Made by a program: the position numbers and the translations under genes. Below, in pieces: positions 37,181 to 47,249 of a stretch of 64,000 nt of DNA. The DNA is from Pseudoalteromonas shioyasakiensis (GTDB taxonomy: Bacteria; Pseudomonadota; Gammaproteobacteria; Enterobacterales; Alteromonadaceae), in the NCBI GenBank assembly GCA_013391845.1, contig CP058414.1, positions 951,501 to 1,015,500 on the forward strand. Direction: 5' to 3'. The stretch's first letter is position 1. Each line of letters starts with the position of its first letter. The notes below the pieces were generated by a model. It was not told the DNA's origin. It worked only from the letters and a program-made list of their open reading frames with translations, and made no database searches.

Positions 37181-37740
37181 ATCTATTGCCATGGCGCGAA
37201 CAACAAAGAAAAGATTCCCAGAACAAGTTCATTACAATTTTGTTCGGCGTTGTTGTTGTTAGCTTCTTGAGTATGTATTTATTAAGCTCTTTTTACAGCG
37301 GCTTACGTGAAGGGCAGAATGTAAAGAACAACTTCTTAAATACTGAAATAGCATTATTAAACCAACGTATTCGTGAAATTAATGAGCTAGATAAGAAAAA
37401 AGAGAACTTACAACAACGTATGCGCTTAATTGAAGAGTTACAAAGTAACCGTAATTTGGGAACACAAATTATGGATGAAGTGGCCAATATAGTCCCTGCC
37501 GGTGTTTATTTAACTAAACTAGAGCGACATGATAATCGCATTCATGTTATCGGTCGCAGTGAATCCAATAATCGCTTATCGACTATGTTGCGCCAAGTGC
37601 AAGGTTCTTACTTATTAGAACGACCGATTATGCAAGGCATTGTAGCTGGTGAGCAAACGTCGCGATTGTTGAGTGACTTTAATATGGATTTTTATGTTAA
37701 GCCTTTTGATCAGATAGGTGAGGCACGTAATGAACCTTGA
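37168..37740 (+). CDS. pilN: Type IV pilus inner-membrane protein PilN
   Basis: The 190-residue product starts MPHINLLPWREQQRKDSQNK, the conserved INLLPWR PilM-binding motif, followed by a membrane helix (about residues 22-44), a coiled coil (about 55-95) and a ferredoxin-like periplasmic domain. It forms the alignment complex with PilM, PilO and PilP. It starts inside the end of pilM, indicating coupled translation. Confidence 0.95.
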   Translation: MPHINLLPWREQQRKDSQNKFITILFGVVVVSFLSMYLLSSFYSGLREGQNVKNNFLNTEIALLNQRIREINELDKKKENLQQRMRLIEELQSNRNLGTQIMDEVANIVPAGVYLTKLERHDNRIHVIGRSESNNRLSTMLRQVQGSYLLERPIMQGIVAGEQTSRLLSDFNMDFYVKPFDQIGEARNEP

Positions 37741-38335
37741 TATCAAAGCGTTAACAGAAATAGATTGGAATGAAATAGAACTTGAAAATATGGGCGATTG
37801 GCCCATAGCAGTGAAAGCGCTATGTTGTGCGTTTGTGGCTGCAATTGTTTTGTATTTTAGCTATAGCTTATTAGTTTCAGATGAAATTGCTAGCTACCAC
37901 AGTGCAGTAGCTAAAGAAACTGAACTGCGCCAAACATACAAAGCAAAATATGCGATTGCGAGTAACTTGGAAATATATCGTCAACAAATGGTTGAAATGG
38001 AAGATAAGTTTTCGCAGCTCTTAAAACGCTTACCAACCTCCAATGAGACTCCTGGTTTACTAGATGATTTATCTTATGTTGGTACAACTAGTGGCTTAAC
38101 TTTTTTGAAAATTGGCTGGTTACCAGAAATTGAAAAAGAGTTTTATACAGAACTACCAATTAAAATAGAAGTGGTAGGAACGTATCATGAATTTGGTGAG
38201 TTTGTTGGTAAAGTTGCTCAGTTACCGCGTATTGTTAGTTTACATGACTTTACGATTCAAACACTCGGTAATGGCGAACTAACTTTTAGTGTTGTTGCAA
38301 AGACTTATCGTTATGAAGGGGGGACTAAAAAATGA
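37730..38335 (+). CDS. pilO: Type IV pilus inner-membrane protein PilO
   Basis: PilO pairs with PilN in the periplasmic alignment complex. From ATG 37730 the 201-residue protein has a cytoplasmic N-terminus (NLDIKALTEIDWNEIE), a membrane helix (about residues 25-47), a coiled coil (about 55-95) and a C-terminal domain with TYHEFGEFVGKVAQLPRIV, typical of PilO. A GTG at 37718 is in frame, but the ATG with AGGTGAGG upstream is preferred. It overlaps pilN at its start and pilP at its end. Confidence 0.94.
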   Translation: MNLDIKALTEIDWNEIELENMGDWPIAVKALCCAFVAAIVLYFSYSLLVSDEIASYHSAVAKETELRQTYKAKYAIASNLEIYRQQMVEMEDKFSQLLKRLPTSNETPGLLDDLSYVGTTSGLTFLKIGWLPEIEKEFYTELPIKIEVVGTYHEFGEFVGKVAQLPRIVSLHDFTIQTLGNGELTFSVVAKTYRYEGGTKK

Positions 38336-38868
38336 AGAAGCTTCCCTTAGTTATTGCAATGGCTATTGTGCTTACTGCTTGTAATGATGATACTTCTGAA
38401 CAAAAAGAGTTTATTGATCAAGTAAAAGCGAGTACGACGCCTAAAGTTGAACCGATACCTGAAATCACAAAATTTGAGCATTTTGAATATAGTGCTGGTA
38501 AGTTACGCAGCCCGTTTGTGGCACCTAAGCCAGAAATAATCCAAAACAATTTAGTACAAGTTAAAAATTGCTTACATCCAGACCCTAATAGGGTTCGTCA
38601 ACCACTTGAGAAATACCCATTGGATAATTTAGTTATGCAAGGGACTATCGGTCGTGCTGACAATACTTGGGCACTGATCAAAGCGACTGATGACACGCTT
38701 TATCGAGTGACAGTGGGTAATTATATTGGCTTGTATCACGGTGAAATAAAACAAGTGCACGACAATTATATTGAATTATTAGAATTAATCCCAGATGGGG
38801 CTGGTTGCTGGAAAGAGCGCCTGACCAAGCTAGAAATGTCAGAGGCAAGTACAAATGGTGCAGGTTAA
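38332..38868 (+). CDS. pilP: Type IV pilus lipoprotein PilP
   Basis: PilP is an inner-membrane lipoprotein that links PilNO to the secretin PilQ. The 178-residue protein has a signal peptide ending in the lipobox LTAC (Cys17), a disordered stretch, FVAPKPE and a C-terminal beta domain (LDNLVMQGTIGRADNTWALIKATD, YRVTVGNYIGLYHGEI). It overlaps pilO by 4 bases. Confidence 0.94.
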   Translation: MKKLPLVIAMAIVLTACNDDTSEQKEFIDQVKASTTPKVEPIPEITKFEHFEYSAGKLRSPFVAPKPEIIQNNLVQVKNCLHPDPNRVRQPLEKYPLDNLVMQGTIGRADNTWALIKATDDTLYRVTVGNYIGLYHGEIKQVHDNYIELLELIPDGAGCWKERLTKLEMSEASTNGAG

Positions 38869-38890
38869 TCATATGAAAGGTGAAAAGAAA

Positions 38891-40948
38891 ATGCATAAAG
38901 GAATGGCTTGGTTAAAGCACATAAATAAATGCGTGTTAGCTGCGTTAGCCTTAATTGTGGCTCAGACGGCAATCGCTGCCCCTTTATTGTACGACGTTCG
39001 TTATAACCCATTAATGCAAGGCGAAACACAATTACAACTTGTGTTTGATGAAGCTCTTACGTTTGAACCTAAAATCCAGGTATATAACTCGCCAGCTCGT
39101 ATCGAAATGCTTTTTAGTAATGTAGGTGTAGATAATGAAGTACGTGATGTACCAGTTAATCAAGCAGGTATTCAGCATGTAACCAGCACTATGACCGAAG
39201 ATGGTTTAAAAGTAATTGTTAGCTTAGATAAATTAAAAATTTATAAAACAACAGCGAAAGACAACATTGTTACTTTGCATGTTTCAGACAATCCGATTAC
39301 AACAGATGACTCAAAGGATGGATTAACCGCTTCTAATAACTATATTAACACAGTACAGTCGATTGATTTTCGTCGTGGTGAAAAAGGTGAAGCGCGTCTA
39401 TTAGTCTTTTTACAAAATACGCAAGCGGCAATTAATGTGTATGAAAGCGGTGGCAAAATCATTGCTGAGTTTCACCACACAGATATTTTAGACGATTTAT
39501 TATATCAATTAGATGTGATTGATTTTGGAACGGTCGTAAGCAACATTGAAACCTTCAAAGAAGGCAACATAACACGCATTGAGGTTGAACCAAATGCGGC
39601 ATTTAAGTTTACGCACCAACAAATTGAAAACATCTTTACCCTCACAGTTGAAAAAGACGATACTCAGCGCGCATACCTTGATGGTGGAATTGAATATCAA
39701 GGCCGCCCTATGAGTCTTAATTTTCAAGATATTCCTATTCGTTCTGTATTACAGATTATTGCTGGTTATAACGAATTTAACCTTGTCACAAGTGACTCTG
39801 TAACAGGCAATATTACATTACGTTTAAGCGGTGTTCCTTGGGATCAGGCACTTGATGTGGTGCTGAAGATTAAAGGCTTAGATAAGCGTATGGATGGCAC
39901 TATCTTGATGGTGGCTCCTGCAGAGGAGTTAGCCGCTCGTGAAGCAAAGGAGCTTCAAGCTAAGCAGCAAGTTGAAGACTTGGAGCCGCTTTACAGTGAA
40001 TATATTCGCCTTAACTATGCAAAAGCTGAAGAATTTGCTGATCTTTTAAAAACAGACACCAATAGCATAATCTCTTCACGAGGCAGTGTTTCTGTTGATA
40101 AACGTACCAATACTTTACTCATCAAAGATACAGCCAAAAGCATTGAAAGCGTGCGCCGTATGGTGGAAACCTTAGATATTCCTGTTAAACAAGTGGTAAT
40201 TGAATCACGTATGGTGACAGTGAATGATAATGTCCAAGAAGACTTAGGTGTTCGTTGGGGGATCAGCGATGTAGGTAGTGATGGCGCTATTTCTGGCACA
40301 TTAGATGGTGCCGGTGGTATGTTTGGTGCTGGCTCTTACGATAATATTCCAAGTATTTCTGACCGCTTAAATGTTAACTTACCTGTTTCAAGTCCTGCTG
40401 GTAGCATTGGTGTACAAATAGCTAAGTTAGCCAACGGTACAATATTAGATTTAGAGCTAAGTGCTCTTGAAGAAGAAAACCGTGGTGAGATTATCGCAAG
40501 TCCACGTATTACTACGGCGAACCAACAAAAAGCTCGCATTGAGCAAGGTACAGAGATCCCGTACGTTGAAGCAGCATCAAGTGGTGCAACTACGGTAACT
40601 TTCAAAAAAGCGGTGTTGAGCTTAGAAGTAACGCCACATATCACGCCTGACAATAAGGTCATTTTGGACCTAGTTATTACACAAGATACCCGCGGTGATA
40701 CAGTGCAAACTCCAACAGGTTCTGCTGTGGCAATTAATACCCAAGAGATCCAAACGCAGGTATTAGTAGAAAATGGTCAAACTGTGGTGCTTGGTGGTAT
40801 CTTCCAACAGCAAATCGTTAACTCAACTAAGAAAGTACCTCTGTTAGGTGATATTCCATACCTTGGTGCGTTGTTTAAAAGTACGAGTGAATTTAACGAG
40901 AAAAAAGAGCTGTTAATCTTTGTAACACCAAAAATCCAAATTGAATAA
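38891..40948 (+). CDS. pilQ: Type IV pilus secretin PilQ
   Basis: PilQ forms the outer-membrane pore through which the pilus emerges. The product has a signal peptide (through AIAA), AMIN domains (about residues 30-250), an STN/N0 domain (MSLNFQDIPIRSVLQIIAGY), an N1 domain (YSEYIRLNYAKAEEFADLL) and the secretin core (IIASPRITTANQQKARIEQG, TQVLVENGQTVVLGGIF, VPLLGDIPYLGALF). Three in-frame ATGs exist (38855, 38873, 38891); the last has AAAGGTGA at good distance and begins a clean signal peptide. An inverted repeat follows the stop. Confidence 0.95.
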   Translation: MHKGMAWLKHINKCVLAALALIVAQTAIAAPLLYDVRYNPLMQGETQLQLVFDEALTFEPKIQVYNSPARIEMLFSNVGVDNEVRDVPVNQAGIQHVTSTMTEDGLKVIVSLDKLKIYKTTAKDNIVTLHVSDNPITTDDSKDGLTASNNYINTVQSIDFRRGEKGEARLLVFLQNTQAAINVYESGGKIIAEFHHTDILDDLLYQLDVIDFGTVVSNIETFKEGNITRIEVEPNAAFKFTHQQIENIFTLTVEKDDTQRAYLDGGIEYQGRPMSLNFQDIPIRSVLQIIAGYNEFNLVTSDSVTGNITLRLSGVPWDQALDVVLKIKGLDKRMDGTILMVAPAEELAAREAKELQAKQQVEDLEPLYSEYIRLNYAKAEEFADLLKTDTNSIISSRGSVSVDKRTNTLLIKDTAKSIESVRRMVETLDIPVKQVVIESRMVTVNDNVQEDLGVRWGISDVGSDGAISGTLDGAGGMFGAGSYDNIPSISDRLNVNLPVSSPAGSIGVQIAKLANGTILDLELSALEEENRGEIIASPRITTANQQKARIEQGTEIPYVEAASSGATTVTFKKAVLSLEVTPHITPDNKVILDLVITQDTRGDTVQTPTGSAVAINTQEIQTQVLVENGQTVVLGGIFQQQIVNSTKKVPLLGDIPYLGALFKSTSEFNEKKELLIFVTPKIQIE

Positions 40949-40965
40949 GTGATTTTTTCTTAAGC

Positions 40966-40996
40966 AACGAGCAATTAGCATGTTTAATTGCTCGTT
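40966..40996 (+). terminator. Hairpin downstream of pilQ
   Basis: A perfect 12-bp stem AACGAGCAATTA / TAATTGCTCGTT has a 7-base loop. The T-run (TTTTT) comes only 7 bases later, so termination strength is uncertain. Confidence 0.6.
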
Positions 40997-41127
40997 ATCT
41001 GGCTTTTTATGCTAATTGACTTGAAATACCCAAGCAATTACTGAGATAATCCCCTCCTTAATTTTGGGGCCAGGTCGTTAGGCGGGGTTTTATTTCAAAT
41101 TTTAGAGTTCGTTTGTACTAAAAAGAT

Positions 41128-41646
41128 ATGGCTGAGAAACGTAATATATTTCTAGTGGGCCCTATGGGGGCTGGCAAAAGCACAATTGGTCGTCACATTG
41201 CTGATCAATTACACCTTGAATTTTTCGATTCAGATCAAGAGATCGAGCGTCGCACTGGAGCAGATATTGCTTGGGTGTTCGATCTTGAGGGTGAAGAGGG
41301 CTTTCGACTTCGTGAAGAAACTGTAATTTCAGACCTAACAGAGATGCAAGGTATTGTGCTTGCTACTGGTGGTGGTTCTGTGATCAGTAAAGAAGTGCGT
41401 AACAAGCTATCTGCTCGCGGTATCGTTGTATACCTAGAGACACCAATCGAAAAGCAAGTTGCACGCACGCAGCGCGACAAGCGTCGCCCATTATTGCAAA
41501 CAGAAGAAGCACCGCGTGATGTATTAGAACGCTTAGCTGAAGAACGCGAACCGTTATACAAAGAAGTTGCTGATTTTGTTGTCCGCACTGATGAGCAAAG
41601 CGCGAAAGTTGTTGCTAATCAAATCATCGAGAAATTAGATTTTTAA
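41128..41646 (+). CDS. aroK: Shikimate kinase I
   Basis: AroK phosphorylates shikimate in aromatic amino acid synthesis. The 172-residue protein has Walker [16 protein letters not shown] (about residues 11-25), the shikimate-binding [27 protein letters not shown] (about 79-85) and the lid RDKRRPLLQ. It starts the aroK-aroB-damX-dam cluster downstream of pilMNOPQ, the same order as in E. coli and Vibrio. Confidence 0.97.
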   Translation: MAEKRNIFLVGPMGAGKSTIGRHIADQLHLEFFDSDQEIERRTGADIAWVFDLEGEEGFRLREETVISDLTEMQGIVLATGGGSVISKEVRNKLSARGIVVYLETPIEKQVARTQRDKRRPLLQTEEAPRDVLERLAEEREPLYKEVADFVVRTDEQSAKVVANQIIEKLDF

Positions 41647-41673
41647 AAACCAATAATAAAAAGGGAACTAGCT

Positions 41674-42744
41674 ATGCTTGAATTAACAGTTAATTTGGAC
41701 GAGCGAAGTTATCCTATTTATATTGGTCAATCTGCTCTTAAAGAGACTGGTCGGCTACGCGAGCACATCGGCGATTGTCGACCTATCATTATCACCAACG
41801 ACACCATTGCACCTTTATATCTTGATGATGTAATGACGTCGTTGGCTGATCTTAACCCGTTATCTTTTACCATCCCTGATGGCGAACAATACAAATCACT
41901 TGAGTGGTTTGAAAAGATTTCGGCGTTCTTACTTGAACATAACTGTGGTCGCGATACTTGTCTTATTGCCTTAGGTGGTGGTGTTGTTGGCGACTTAACC
42001 GGCTTTGTTGCTGCATGTTATCAACGTGGTGTGCCTTTTATTCAGGTGCCAACTACTTTGCTTTCGCAAGTTGATTCGTCTGTAGGTGGTAAAACGGCAG
42101 TAAATCATCCTCTTGGTAAAAACATGATTGGCGCGTTTTACCAACCACAAGCTGTATTCATCGATACTCAATCGCTGCATACTTTGCCCGAGCGTGAATT
42201 TGCTGCAGGTATGGCTGAGGTTATTAAGTACGGCCTCATTTACGACACTGAATTATTTGCTTACCTAGAGCAAAATATTAACAACCTTAAATCACTTGAC
42301 GAGCAAACTTTGCAGCATGTGATTTACCGTTGTTGTGAAATTAAAGCTTTGATTGTTGCACAAGATGAAAAAGAAGCTGGCTTACGTGCACTGCTAAACT
42401 TAGGACACACCTTTGGGCACGCGATTGAAGCACAAATGGGTTATGGCAATTGGTTACACGGCGAAGCCGTTGCGGCAGGTATGGTGCTCGCAGCTCGTTT
42501 AGCGCAAACCCGTGGTGATTTAACTGCTATTGAAGTTGAACGCATTGTTAAATTGATTGCTGAGTATGATTTACCTGTTGATATTCCAAGAGATATGACT
42601 GGTGAGCAATTTTTAACACATATGCGTAAAGATAAGAAAAATAAGAAAGGTACTATTCGCTTTATTCTTCCAACCCAATTTGGTCAATGTGCGCTGGTAA
42701 GTGATGTTACTGATCAGCAGGTTTGTGATTTAATAGCGCGCTAA
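41674..42744 (+). CDS. aroB: 3-dehydroquinate synthase
   Basis: AroB converts DAHP to 3-dehydroquinate. The 356-residue protein shows the NAD-binding GGGVVGDLTGFVAACYQRG (about residues 104-122), PTTLLSQVDSSVGGKTAVNH, and zinc ligands in AEVIKYGLIYD, LNLGHTFGHAIE and LHGEAVAAGM. AAAGGGA precedes the ATG. Its stop shares one base with the damX start. Confidence 0.97.
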   Translation: MLELTVNLDERSYPIYIGQSALKETGRLREHIGDCRPIIITNDTIAPLYLDDVMTSLADLNPLSFTIPDGEQYKSLEWFEKISAFLLEHNCGRDTCLIALGGGVVGDLTGFVAACYQRGVPFIQVPTTLLSQVDSSVGGKTAVNHPLGKNMIGAFYQPQAVFIDTQSLHTLPEREFAAGMAEVIKYGLIYDTELFAYLEQNINNLKSLDEQTLQHVIYRCCEIKALIVAQDEKEAGLRALLNLGHTFGHAIEAQMGYGNWLHGEAVAAGMVLAARLAQTRGDLTAIEVERIVKLIAEYDLPVDIPRDMTGEQFLTHMRKDKKNKKGTIRFILPTQFGQCALVSDVTDQQVCDLIAR

Positions 42745-44162
42745 TGCAATCACAAATATTGCCTAGCCGTGCTGCGCTAGTTGATCGAATCGCTCTGCAG
42801 TTTGAATATGGGCAAAACCTAATTTGCTTACTTGGTCCATCGGGGCTAGGCAAAAGTTATTTACTAGAAACCTTTATTACAGATAAATACCTCGACTTTA
42901 ACAAGGCGTTTGTTCAATTGTCGGGAAAAATGACCGACCAGCAGTTTATGACCGAACTGCTTGAACAAAGCTTTAGTAACCCACTGATAGACCACTCTTT
43001 GAGTTTGTCTGAAAACTTCTATCAACTTTATAAACAACAGCCTTGTGGTGATTGCTTATGGGTGATTGATGGAGGGCGTCATTTATCTGAAGAGTTAATC
43101 CAGCAACTAGAAATTTTAGCAAAGCAAAGCCCGAGCACACTATACATTTTAATAGCATCCCAGTCGGTAGGGCAATTTAGTCAAGCTGTTGAAATTCATC
43201 TAGAAGCGCTGAATTTGAGCGAAAGCAAACAGCTTATGCGTTGGTTTTTCGATAACCTGCCGGTTGAAGAAGATCCTGTTTTTCGCACCTTTTTACAAGA
43301 GGCTCATGGTAATCCAGCTTTATTACTTGCATGGCAGCCCGAGCAACAAAGCGCAGACATTCGAGTACCAGAAAAAAGCTACAAATTGCTTTATATAATT
43401 TTGTTGTTACTCACAACAATGTTGTTAATTATTGGCTTTTTGTATAAAGCGGATATGACCGAGTGGTGGAAAGCGCATTATCAGCAAGATACAGTGAGCG
43501 CTGTGGCAACAGCGCTGCCCGCAGAGACGATAGTCAATAGGCAAGTAGAAAGTGACGAGCGAGTATCAGAACAAGCGTTAGATAAGCTAACAAAACCAGA
43601 GCAAGCCATTACTGAACATGCTGTAAATACCACCCCAGTTGCTCAACCGCCAGTAGAAACTTCAGAAAAAGAAAGTCATGAGAACGAAATCCATGACAAT
43701 AATGTTGCTGCGATTGTCGATAGCCTTTTTCCTGCTGAGCAACAACATGCAGCACAAGATAGCGAGCAGCAAAGCACAGAGGAAATAGCGACAGCGATAA
43801 ATACTAATACTAAGCCGGTAGTAGCTGCGCTCGAGCAAACTACTGAATCTGAGCTAACGCTTGAAGGTAATGCTTGGTATTTAACTCAGCCAGACGATCA
43901 TTATGTCATCCAATTACTTGCGGTTACTAAACCAGAAATTAGCGATAAATTTATTAGTGAAAATGATTTGCTAGGGCAGGTTAATACATACCGAAGTCTA
44001 CGCAGTGGTAAGCCTTGGTGGATTGTAACTTATGGCAGTTATGCCACACTGAATGAAGCTAAGAAAGGTGTAACAACACTTTCTGATAATGTGCGTAAAA
44101 ATCAGCCATTTTATAAAAAAATAAGTAAAATTAAACAAGAAATCGCTTCACTTAATCAGTAA
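42744..44162 (+). CDS. damX: DamX-like SPOR-domain protein with N-terminal ATPase domain
   Basis: DamX is a septal-ring protein that binds denuded glycan. The 472-residue protein has an AAA-type domain (about residues 1-190; Walker A GPSGLGKSYLLETF at 31-44), a membrane helix (LLYIILLLLTTMLLIIGFLY, about 214-233), a long disordered Gln/Glu/Thr-rich region and a C-terminal SPOR domain (about 385-470; YVIQLLAV, PWWIVTYGSY). The N-terminal ATPase part resembles the longer Vibrio/Shewanella form rather than E. coli DamX. Gene context aroB-damX-dam confirms it. Confidence 0.88.
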   Translation: MQSQILPSRAALVDRIALQFEYGQNLICLLGPSGLGKSYLLETFITDKYLDFNKAFVQLSGKMTDQQFMTELLEQSFSNPLIDHSLSLSENFYQLYKQQPCGDCLWVIDGGRHLSEELIQQLEILAKQSPSTLYILIASQSVGQFSQAVEIHLEALNLSESKQLMRWFFDNLPVEEDPVFRTFLQEAHGNPALLLAWQPEQQSADIRVPEKSYKLLYIILLLLTTMLLIIGFLYKADMTEWWKAHYQQDTVSAVATALPAETIVNRQVESDERVSEQALDKLTKPEQAITEHAVNTTPVAQPPVETSEKESHENEIHDNNVAAIVDSLFPAEQQHAAQDSEQQSTEEIATAINTNTKPVVAALEQTTESELTLEGNAWYLTQPDDHYVIQLLAVTKPEISDKFISENDLLGQVNTYRSLRSGKPWWIVTYGSYATLNEAKKGVTTLSDNVRKNQPFYKKISKIKQEIASLNQ

Positions 44163-44215
44163 ATTAAAACTGATTAGTGTAAAATCGCGCAACACAGAAT
44201 TGAAGTTAAGAGCAG

Positions 44216-45058
44216 ATGCAGCAAAAGACCAGAGCCTTCCTTAAATGGGCAGGTGGAAAATACAGCCTAGTTGAAGATATTCGTACCCGCTTGAAGCAAG
44301 CGAGTATGGATGCTGACACCTTAGTTGAACCTTTCGTTGGTGCTGGCTCTGTATTCCTTAATACGGACTTTAAGCATTATATTTTAAACGATATCAATGC
44401 GGATCTGATCAACCTTTACACTGAGCTAAAGCGAACACCTGATGAATTTATTAGCGATGCAAAGAAGTTGTTTGTAGAGCTTAATAACCACCCTGAAGCC
44501 TATTATGAGTATCGTGTTCAGTTTAATCAAAGCAGTGATGTGTATGAGCGTGCAATTTTATTTTTATACATGAATCGCCATGGCTATAACGGTTTGTGTC
44601 GCTACAACCTTAAAGGTATTTTTAATGTCCCTTTTGGTAAATATAAGCGCCCTTATTTTCCTGAAAAAGAAATGCACTTTTTTGCTGAAAAAGCGCAGCA
44701 AGCAACCTTTACTTGTTTAGGTTATGACGAGGTATTTAAGCTTATTCCTAATAATGCAGTTGTGTATTGCGATCCACCATATGTGCCTTTGAGTAAAACT
44801 GCATCATTTACTTCTTACGCTAAAGGTGGCTTCAATTTAGATGATCAGGCTAACTTGGCTAATTTGGCTGAGCAAACTGCATTCGAAAATAACACACCAG
44901 TGCTCATATCTAATCACGATACAGTATGGACTCGTAAAATCTATAGCCAAGCTTCACTTGATGAAATTCAGGTGAAGCGAACTATTAGTCCGAAGGGCGG
45001 TTCACGTAATAAAGTGAATGAGTTAATGGCTATGTATTTAGCACCAAAGAAACGGTGA
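44216..45058 (+). CDS. dam: DNA adenine methyltransferase Dam
   Basis: Dam methylates the adenine of GATC, guiding mismatch repair and replication timing. The 280-residue protein has FLKWAGGKYSLVEDI (SAM-binding motif I, about residues 8-22), EPFVGAGSVFLN, a GLCRYN region for DNA recognition and the catalytic DPPYVPLS (about 185-192). It ends 29 bases inside a convergent small gene. It is in synteny with damX and rpe-gph-trpS. Confidence 0.97.
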   Translation: MQQKTRAFLKWAGGKYSLVEDIRTRLKQASMDADTLVEPFVGAGSVFLNTDFKHYILNDINADLINLYTELKRTPDEFISDAKKLFVELNNHPEAYYEYRVQFNQSSDVYERAILFLYMNRHGYNGLCRYNLKGIFNVPFGKYKRPYFPEKEMHFFAEKAQQATFTCLGYDEVFKLIPNNAVVYCDPPYVPLSKTASFTSYAKGGFNLDDQANLANLAEQTAFENNTPVLISNHDTVWTRKIYSQASLDEIQVKRTISPKGGSRNKVNELMAMYLAPKKR

Positions 45059-45215
45059 AATAAATCGCTGCTACAAACACGCTAAATAAGATGAGCGCGA
45101 TGATGATGATAGTACTGAGTGAATGCTCTTTGAAGTCAGCTTGACGTTTGTCTTCTGATTGCACACCAAAAAATGCCGCGAAGACACTTTGCAATGCACT
45201 AATGAATTTGTTCAT
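45030..45215 (-). CDS. DUF2970 small membrane protein
   Basis: The 61-residue protein has a short amphipathic N-terminus with the motif FFGVQSEDKRQADF (about residues 15-28) and one membrane helix (about 34-57). FGVQ...R..DF followed by a single helix is the DUF2970 pattern; the function is unknown. It overlaps the end of dam on the other strand by 29 bases and lies 5 bases downstream of the exported-protein gene, so the two are likely co-transcribed. Confidence 0.8.
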   Translation of the reverse strand: MNKFISALQSVFAAFFGVQSEDKRQADFKEHSLSTIIIIALILFSVFVAAIYFTVSLVLNT

Positions 45216-45220
45216 GCGAT

Positions 45221-45517
45221 TTAGAACTTAGAACCTAAACTGCTAACTTTCTTTGACTCTTCACTACTTGTTAATAACTCAAGTAAATCAAGATAATGGA
45301 ATTGAGCGCTGCGGCTATCACCAGTTAACCAAGAAAACCATCCTGTTTCTTGTTCTGCTTTCATACATTGAGCAGATGATGACGATGCGCTTAGTGTATT
45401 GCATGAGCAACTAGACGCCGCTGCTAAAAAGTCGTCTTCATCGGCAGATGAAAAAGATACAAACGTAGCAACCGTAAGTGCGGACGCGATTAAGATCCCT
45501 ATTTTAAAAGCACGCAT
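45221..45517 (-). CDS. Small exported protein, unknown
   Basis: The 98-residue product has a clear signal peptide (about residues 1-25: basic start MRAFK, hydrophobic core, end SSADE) and a short mature part with three Cys in SSCSCNTLSASSSSAQC and a Trp-rich WFSWLTGD. No family is recognised. It is upstream of the DUF2970 gene in what looks like a two-gene operon. The Cys residues could form disulfides or bind metal; this is speculation. Confidence 0.65.
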   Translation of the reverse strand: MRAFKIGILIASALTVATFVSFSSADEDDFLAAASSCSCNTLSASSSSAQCMKAEQETGWFSWLTGDSRSAQFHYLDLLELLTSSEESKKVSSLGSKF

Positions 45518-45850
45518 GAGAATAACCCTTGTTTGTGTTATTTAGACAAGCATACATAATAATTGCTCAAATAACAAACTTAATTAAGGCTGAATTAAAT
45601 AAAAATATAATAAAATTAGTTCTTTAAAGTAAATTTTATGTTTATTTTTTGTTTTATTTGGGGTTGTCAATGCAAGTAGCTGAATAGAGTTATTGTTCAA
45701 TTTTTGATTAAATTCACTTTAATTCAATAAGCTAAAAGGACTAGCCTTAAGTAATAGCCTCTTAACAGTCAGCTGTGGTGTTTTAATCAGCTGTCGATTG
45801 GGTTACATTATGCGCTCTTCTTGCAGTCGCAAATTATGATGGAATCTTTT
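45518..45850. other. Divergent intergenic region upstream of rpe, A+T-rich
   Basis: It separates the small exported-protein gene (minus) from rpe (plus). The sequence is strongly A+T-rich up to about 45720. Candidate promoters are too many to choose between, and no repeat or hairpin of note was seen. Confidence 0.45.
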
Positions 45851-46537
45851 ATGTTGGAAACATTACAAAAGTATTTAATTGCCCCTTCTATTTTATCAGC
45901 TGACTTCGCCCGTTTAGGTGAAGATGTTGATCGTGTAATTGCAAGCGGGGCTGACGTTGTACATTTCGATGTAATGGATAACCACTATGTGCCAAACTTA
46001 ACCTTTGGCCCAATGATTTGTAAAGCACTGCGCGATTACGGCATCACAGCTCCTATTGATGTGCACCTTATGGTGAAGCCTGTCGATCGCTTAATTCCCG
46101 ACTTTGCTGATGCAGGCGCATCTATTATTAGCTTCCACCCAGAGGCGAGTGAGCATATTGACCGTACTTTACAACTAATAAAGGATAGTGGCTGCCAAGC
46201 AGGACTCGTGTTTAATCCAGCTACGAGTCTTAGTTATCTTGAACATGTGCTTGATAAAGTAGATGTGGTGTTATTAATGTCGGTTAACCCAGGTTTTGGC
46301 GGGCAAAGTTTTATTCCACATACTCTCGAAAAGCTTCGCCAAGCGCGTAAAATTATTGATGATTCAGGTCGCAATATTCGTTTAGAAGTTGATGGTGGTG
46401 TGGGTGTTGATAACATTGCTAAAATAGCAGAAGCAGGAGCTGATATGTTTGTATCTGGTTCTGCGATTTTCAATCAACCAGATTACAAAGTGGTCATTGA
46501 TGCAATGCGTAGTGAACTTGCAAAGGTTGAGTCATGA
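45851..46537 (+). CDS. rpe: Ribulose-phosphate 3-epimerase
   Basis: Rpe interconverts ribulose 5-phosphate and xylulose 5-phosphate in the pentose phosphate pathway. The TIM-barrel protein shows [33 protein letters not shown] (metal-site His and Asp), [24 protein letters not shown] and LEVDGGVG. The frame is open further upstream (TTG at 45821, ATG at 45836), but homologues begin about 5 residues before YLIAPSIL, so 45851 is preferred. gph starts inside its stop codon. Confidence 0.96.
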   Translation: MLETLQKYLIAPSILSADFARLGEDVDRVIASGADVVHFDVMDNHYVPNLTFGPMICKALRDYGITAPIDVHLMVKPVDRLIPDFADAGASIISFHPEASEHIDRTLQLIKDSGCQAGLVFNPATSLSYLEHVLDKVDVVLLMSVNPGFGGQSFIPHTLEKLRQARKIIDDSGRNIRLEVDGGVGVDNIAKIAEAGADMFVSGSAIFNQPDYKVVIDAMRSELAKVES

Positions 46538-47199
46538 AATACGATGCGGCTTTTTTCGATTTAGATGGCACCTTAGTTGATAGTGTTTATGATTTATACA
46601 TTGCGATGAACCTGACTCTAACTGACCTAGCATTTCCGGTTGTTACACAGAAGCTAGTTGAAAGCTGGGTAGGTAATGGTATAGAAACGCTCGTTAAACG
46701 CGGTTTGAGTGGCGATATGCAAGTCAGTGAGCATTTAGATGAAGCTCTTACTGAGCGAGCTATTAATTTGTTTTATCAGCACTATGACCAAGTTGTGGGT
46801 GACTATAGTGCGCTTTATCAACATGTAGAAACAGGGCTTGCTGCACTTGCTGGTATTCCTAAAGTGGTGATCACCAATAAAGCACGTCGTTTTACCGAGA
46901 AGCTACTTGATAAACTCTCACTGACCAGTCATTTTCAATTGATTGTGTGTGGTGATGATATGGCAAAGAAACCATCACCTGAGGCTTTACAATTTGCTTG
47001 TCAGCAACTCGATGTCAGCCCTGCCAAAGCGGTTATGATAGGCGACTCAAAAAGTGATATTTTGGCAGCAAAAGCTGCTAATGTTGACGTTGTCGCGCTC
47101 GGTTATGGCTATAACCAAGGTGAAAACCTTGCTGATTTCAATCCAGAGTACCTCTGCGAGAATTTCTTAGATATAATACCCGTTCTTACTCAAAGGTAA
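46534..47199 (+). CDS. gph: Phosphoglycolate phosphatase (HAD family)
   Basis: Gph removes phosphate from 2-phosphoglycolate, a by-product of repair of oxidised DNA ends. The 221-residue HAD hydrolase has motif [13 protein letters not shown] (nucleophile Asp), motif II VITNKAR, the motif III Lys near KKPSPEAL, and motif [19 protein letters not shown]. An ATGA overlap with rpe shows coupling, as in E. coli rpe-gph-trpS. Confidence 0.95.
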   Translation: MKYDAAFFDLDGTLVDSVYDLYIAMNLTLTDLAFPVVTQKLVESWVGNGIETLVKRGLSGDMQVSEHLDEALTERAINLFYQHYDQVVGDYSALYQHVETGLAALAGIPKVVITNKARRFTEKLLDKLSLTSHFQLIVCGDDMAKKPSPEALQFACQQLDVSPAKAVMIGDSKSDILAAKAANVDVVALGYGYNQGENLADFNPEYLCENFLDIIPVLTQR

Positions 47200-47249
47200 G
47201 AGCATTTTAAATTCGTCTTTTTAGTTTAGTAAAAATATAAAGGAACATC

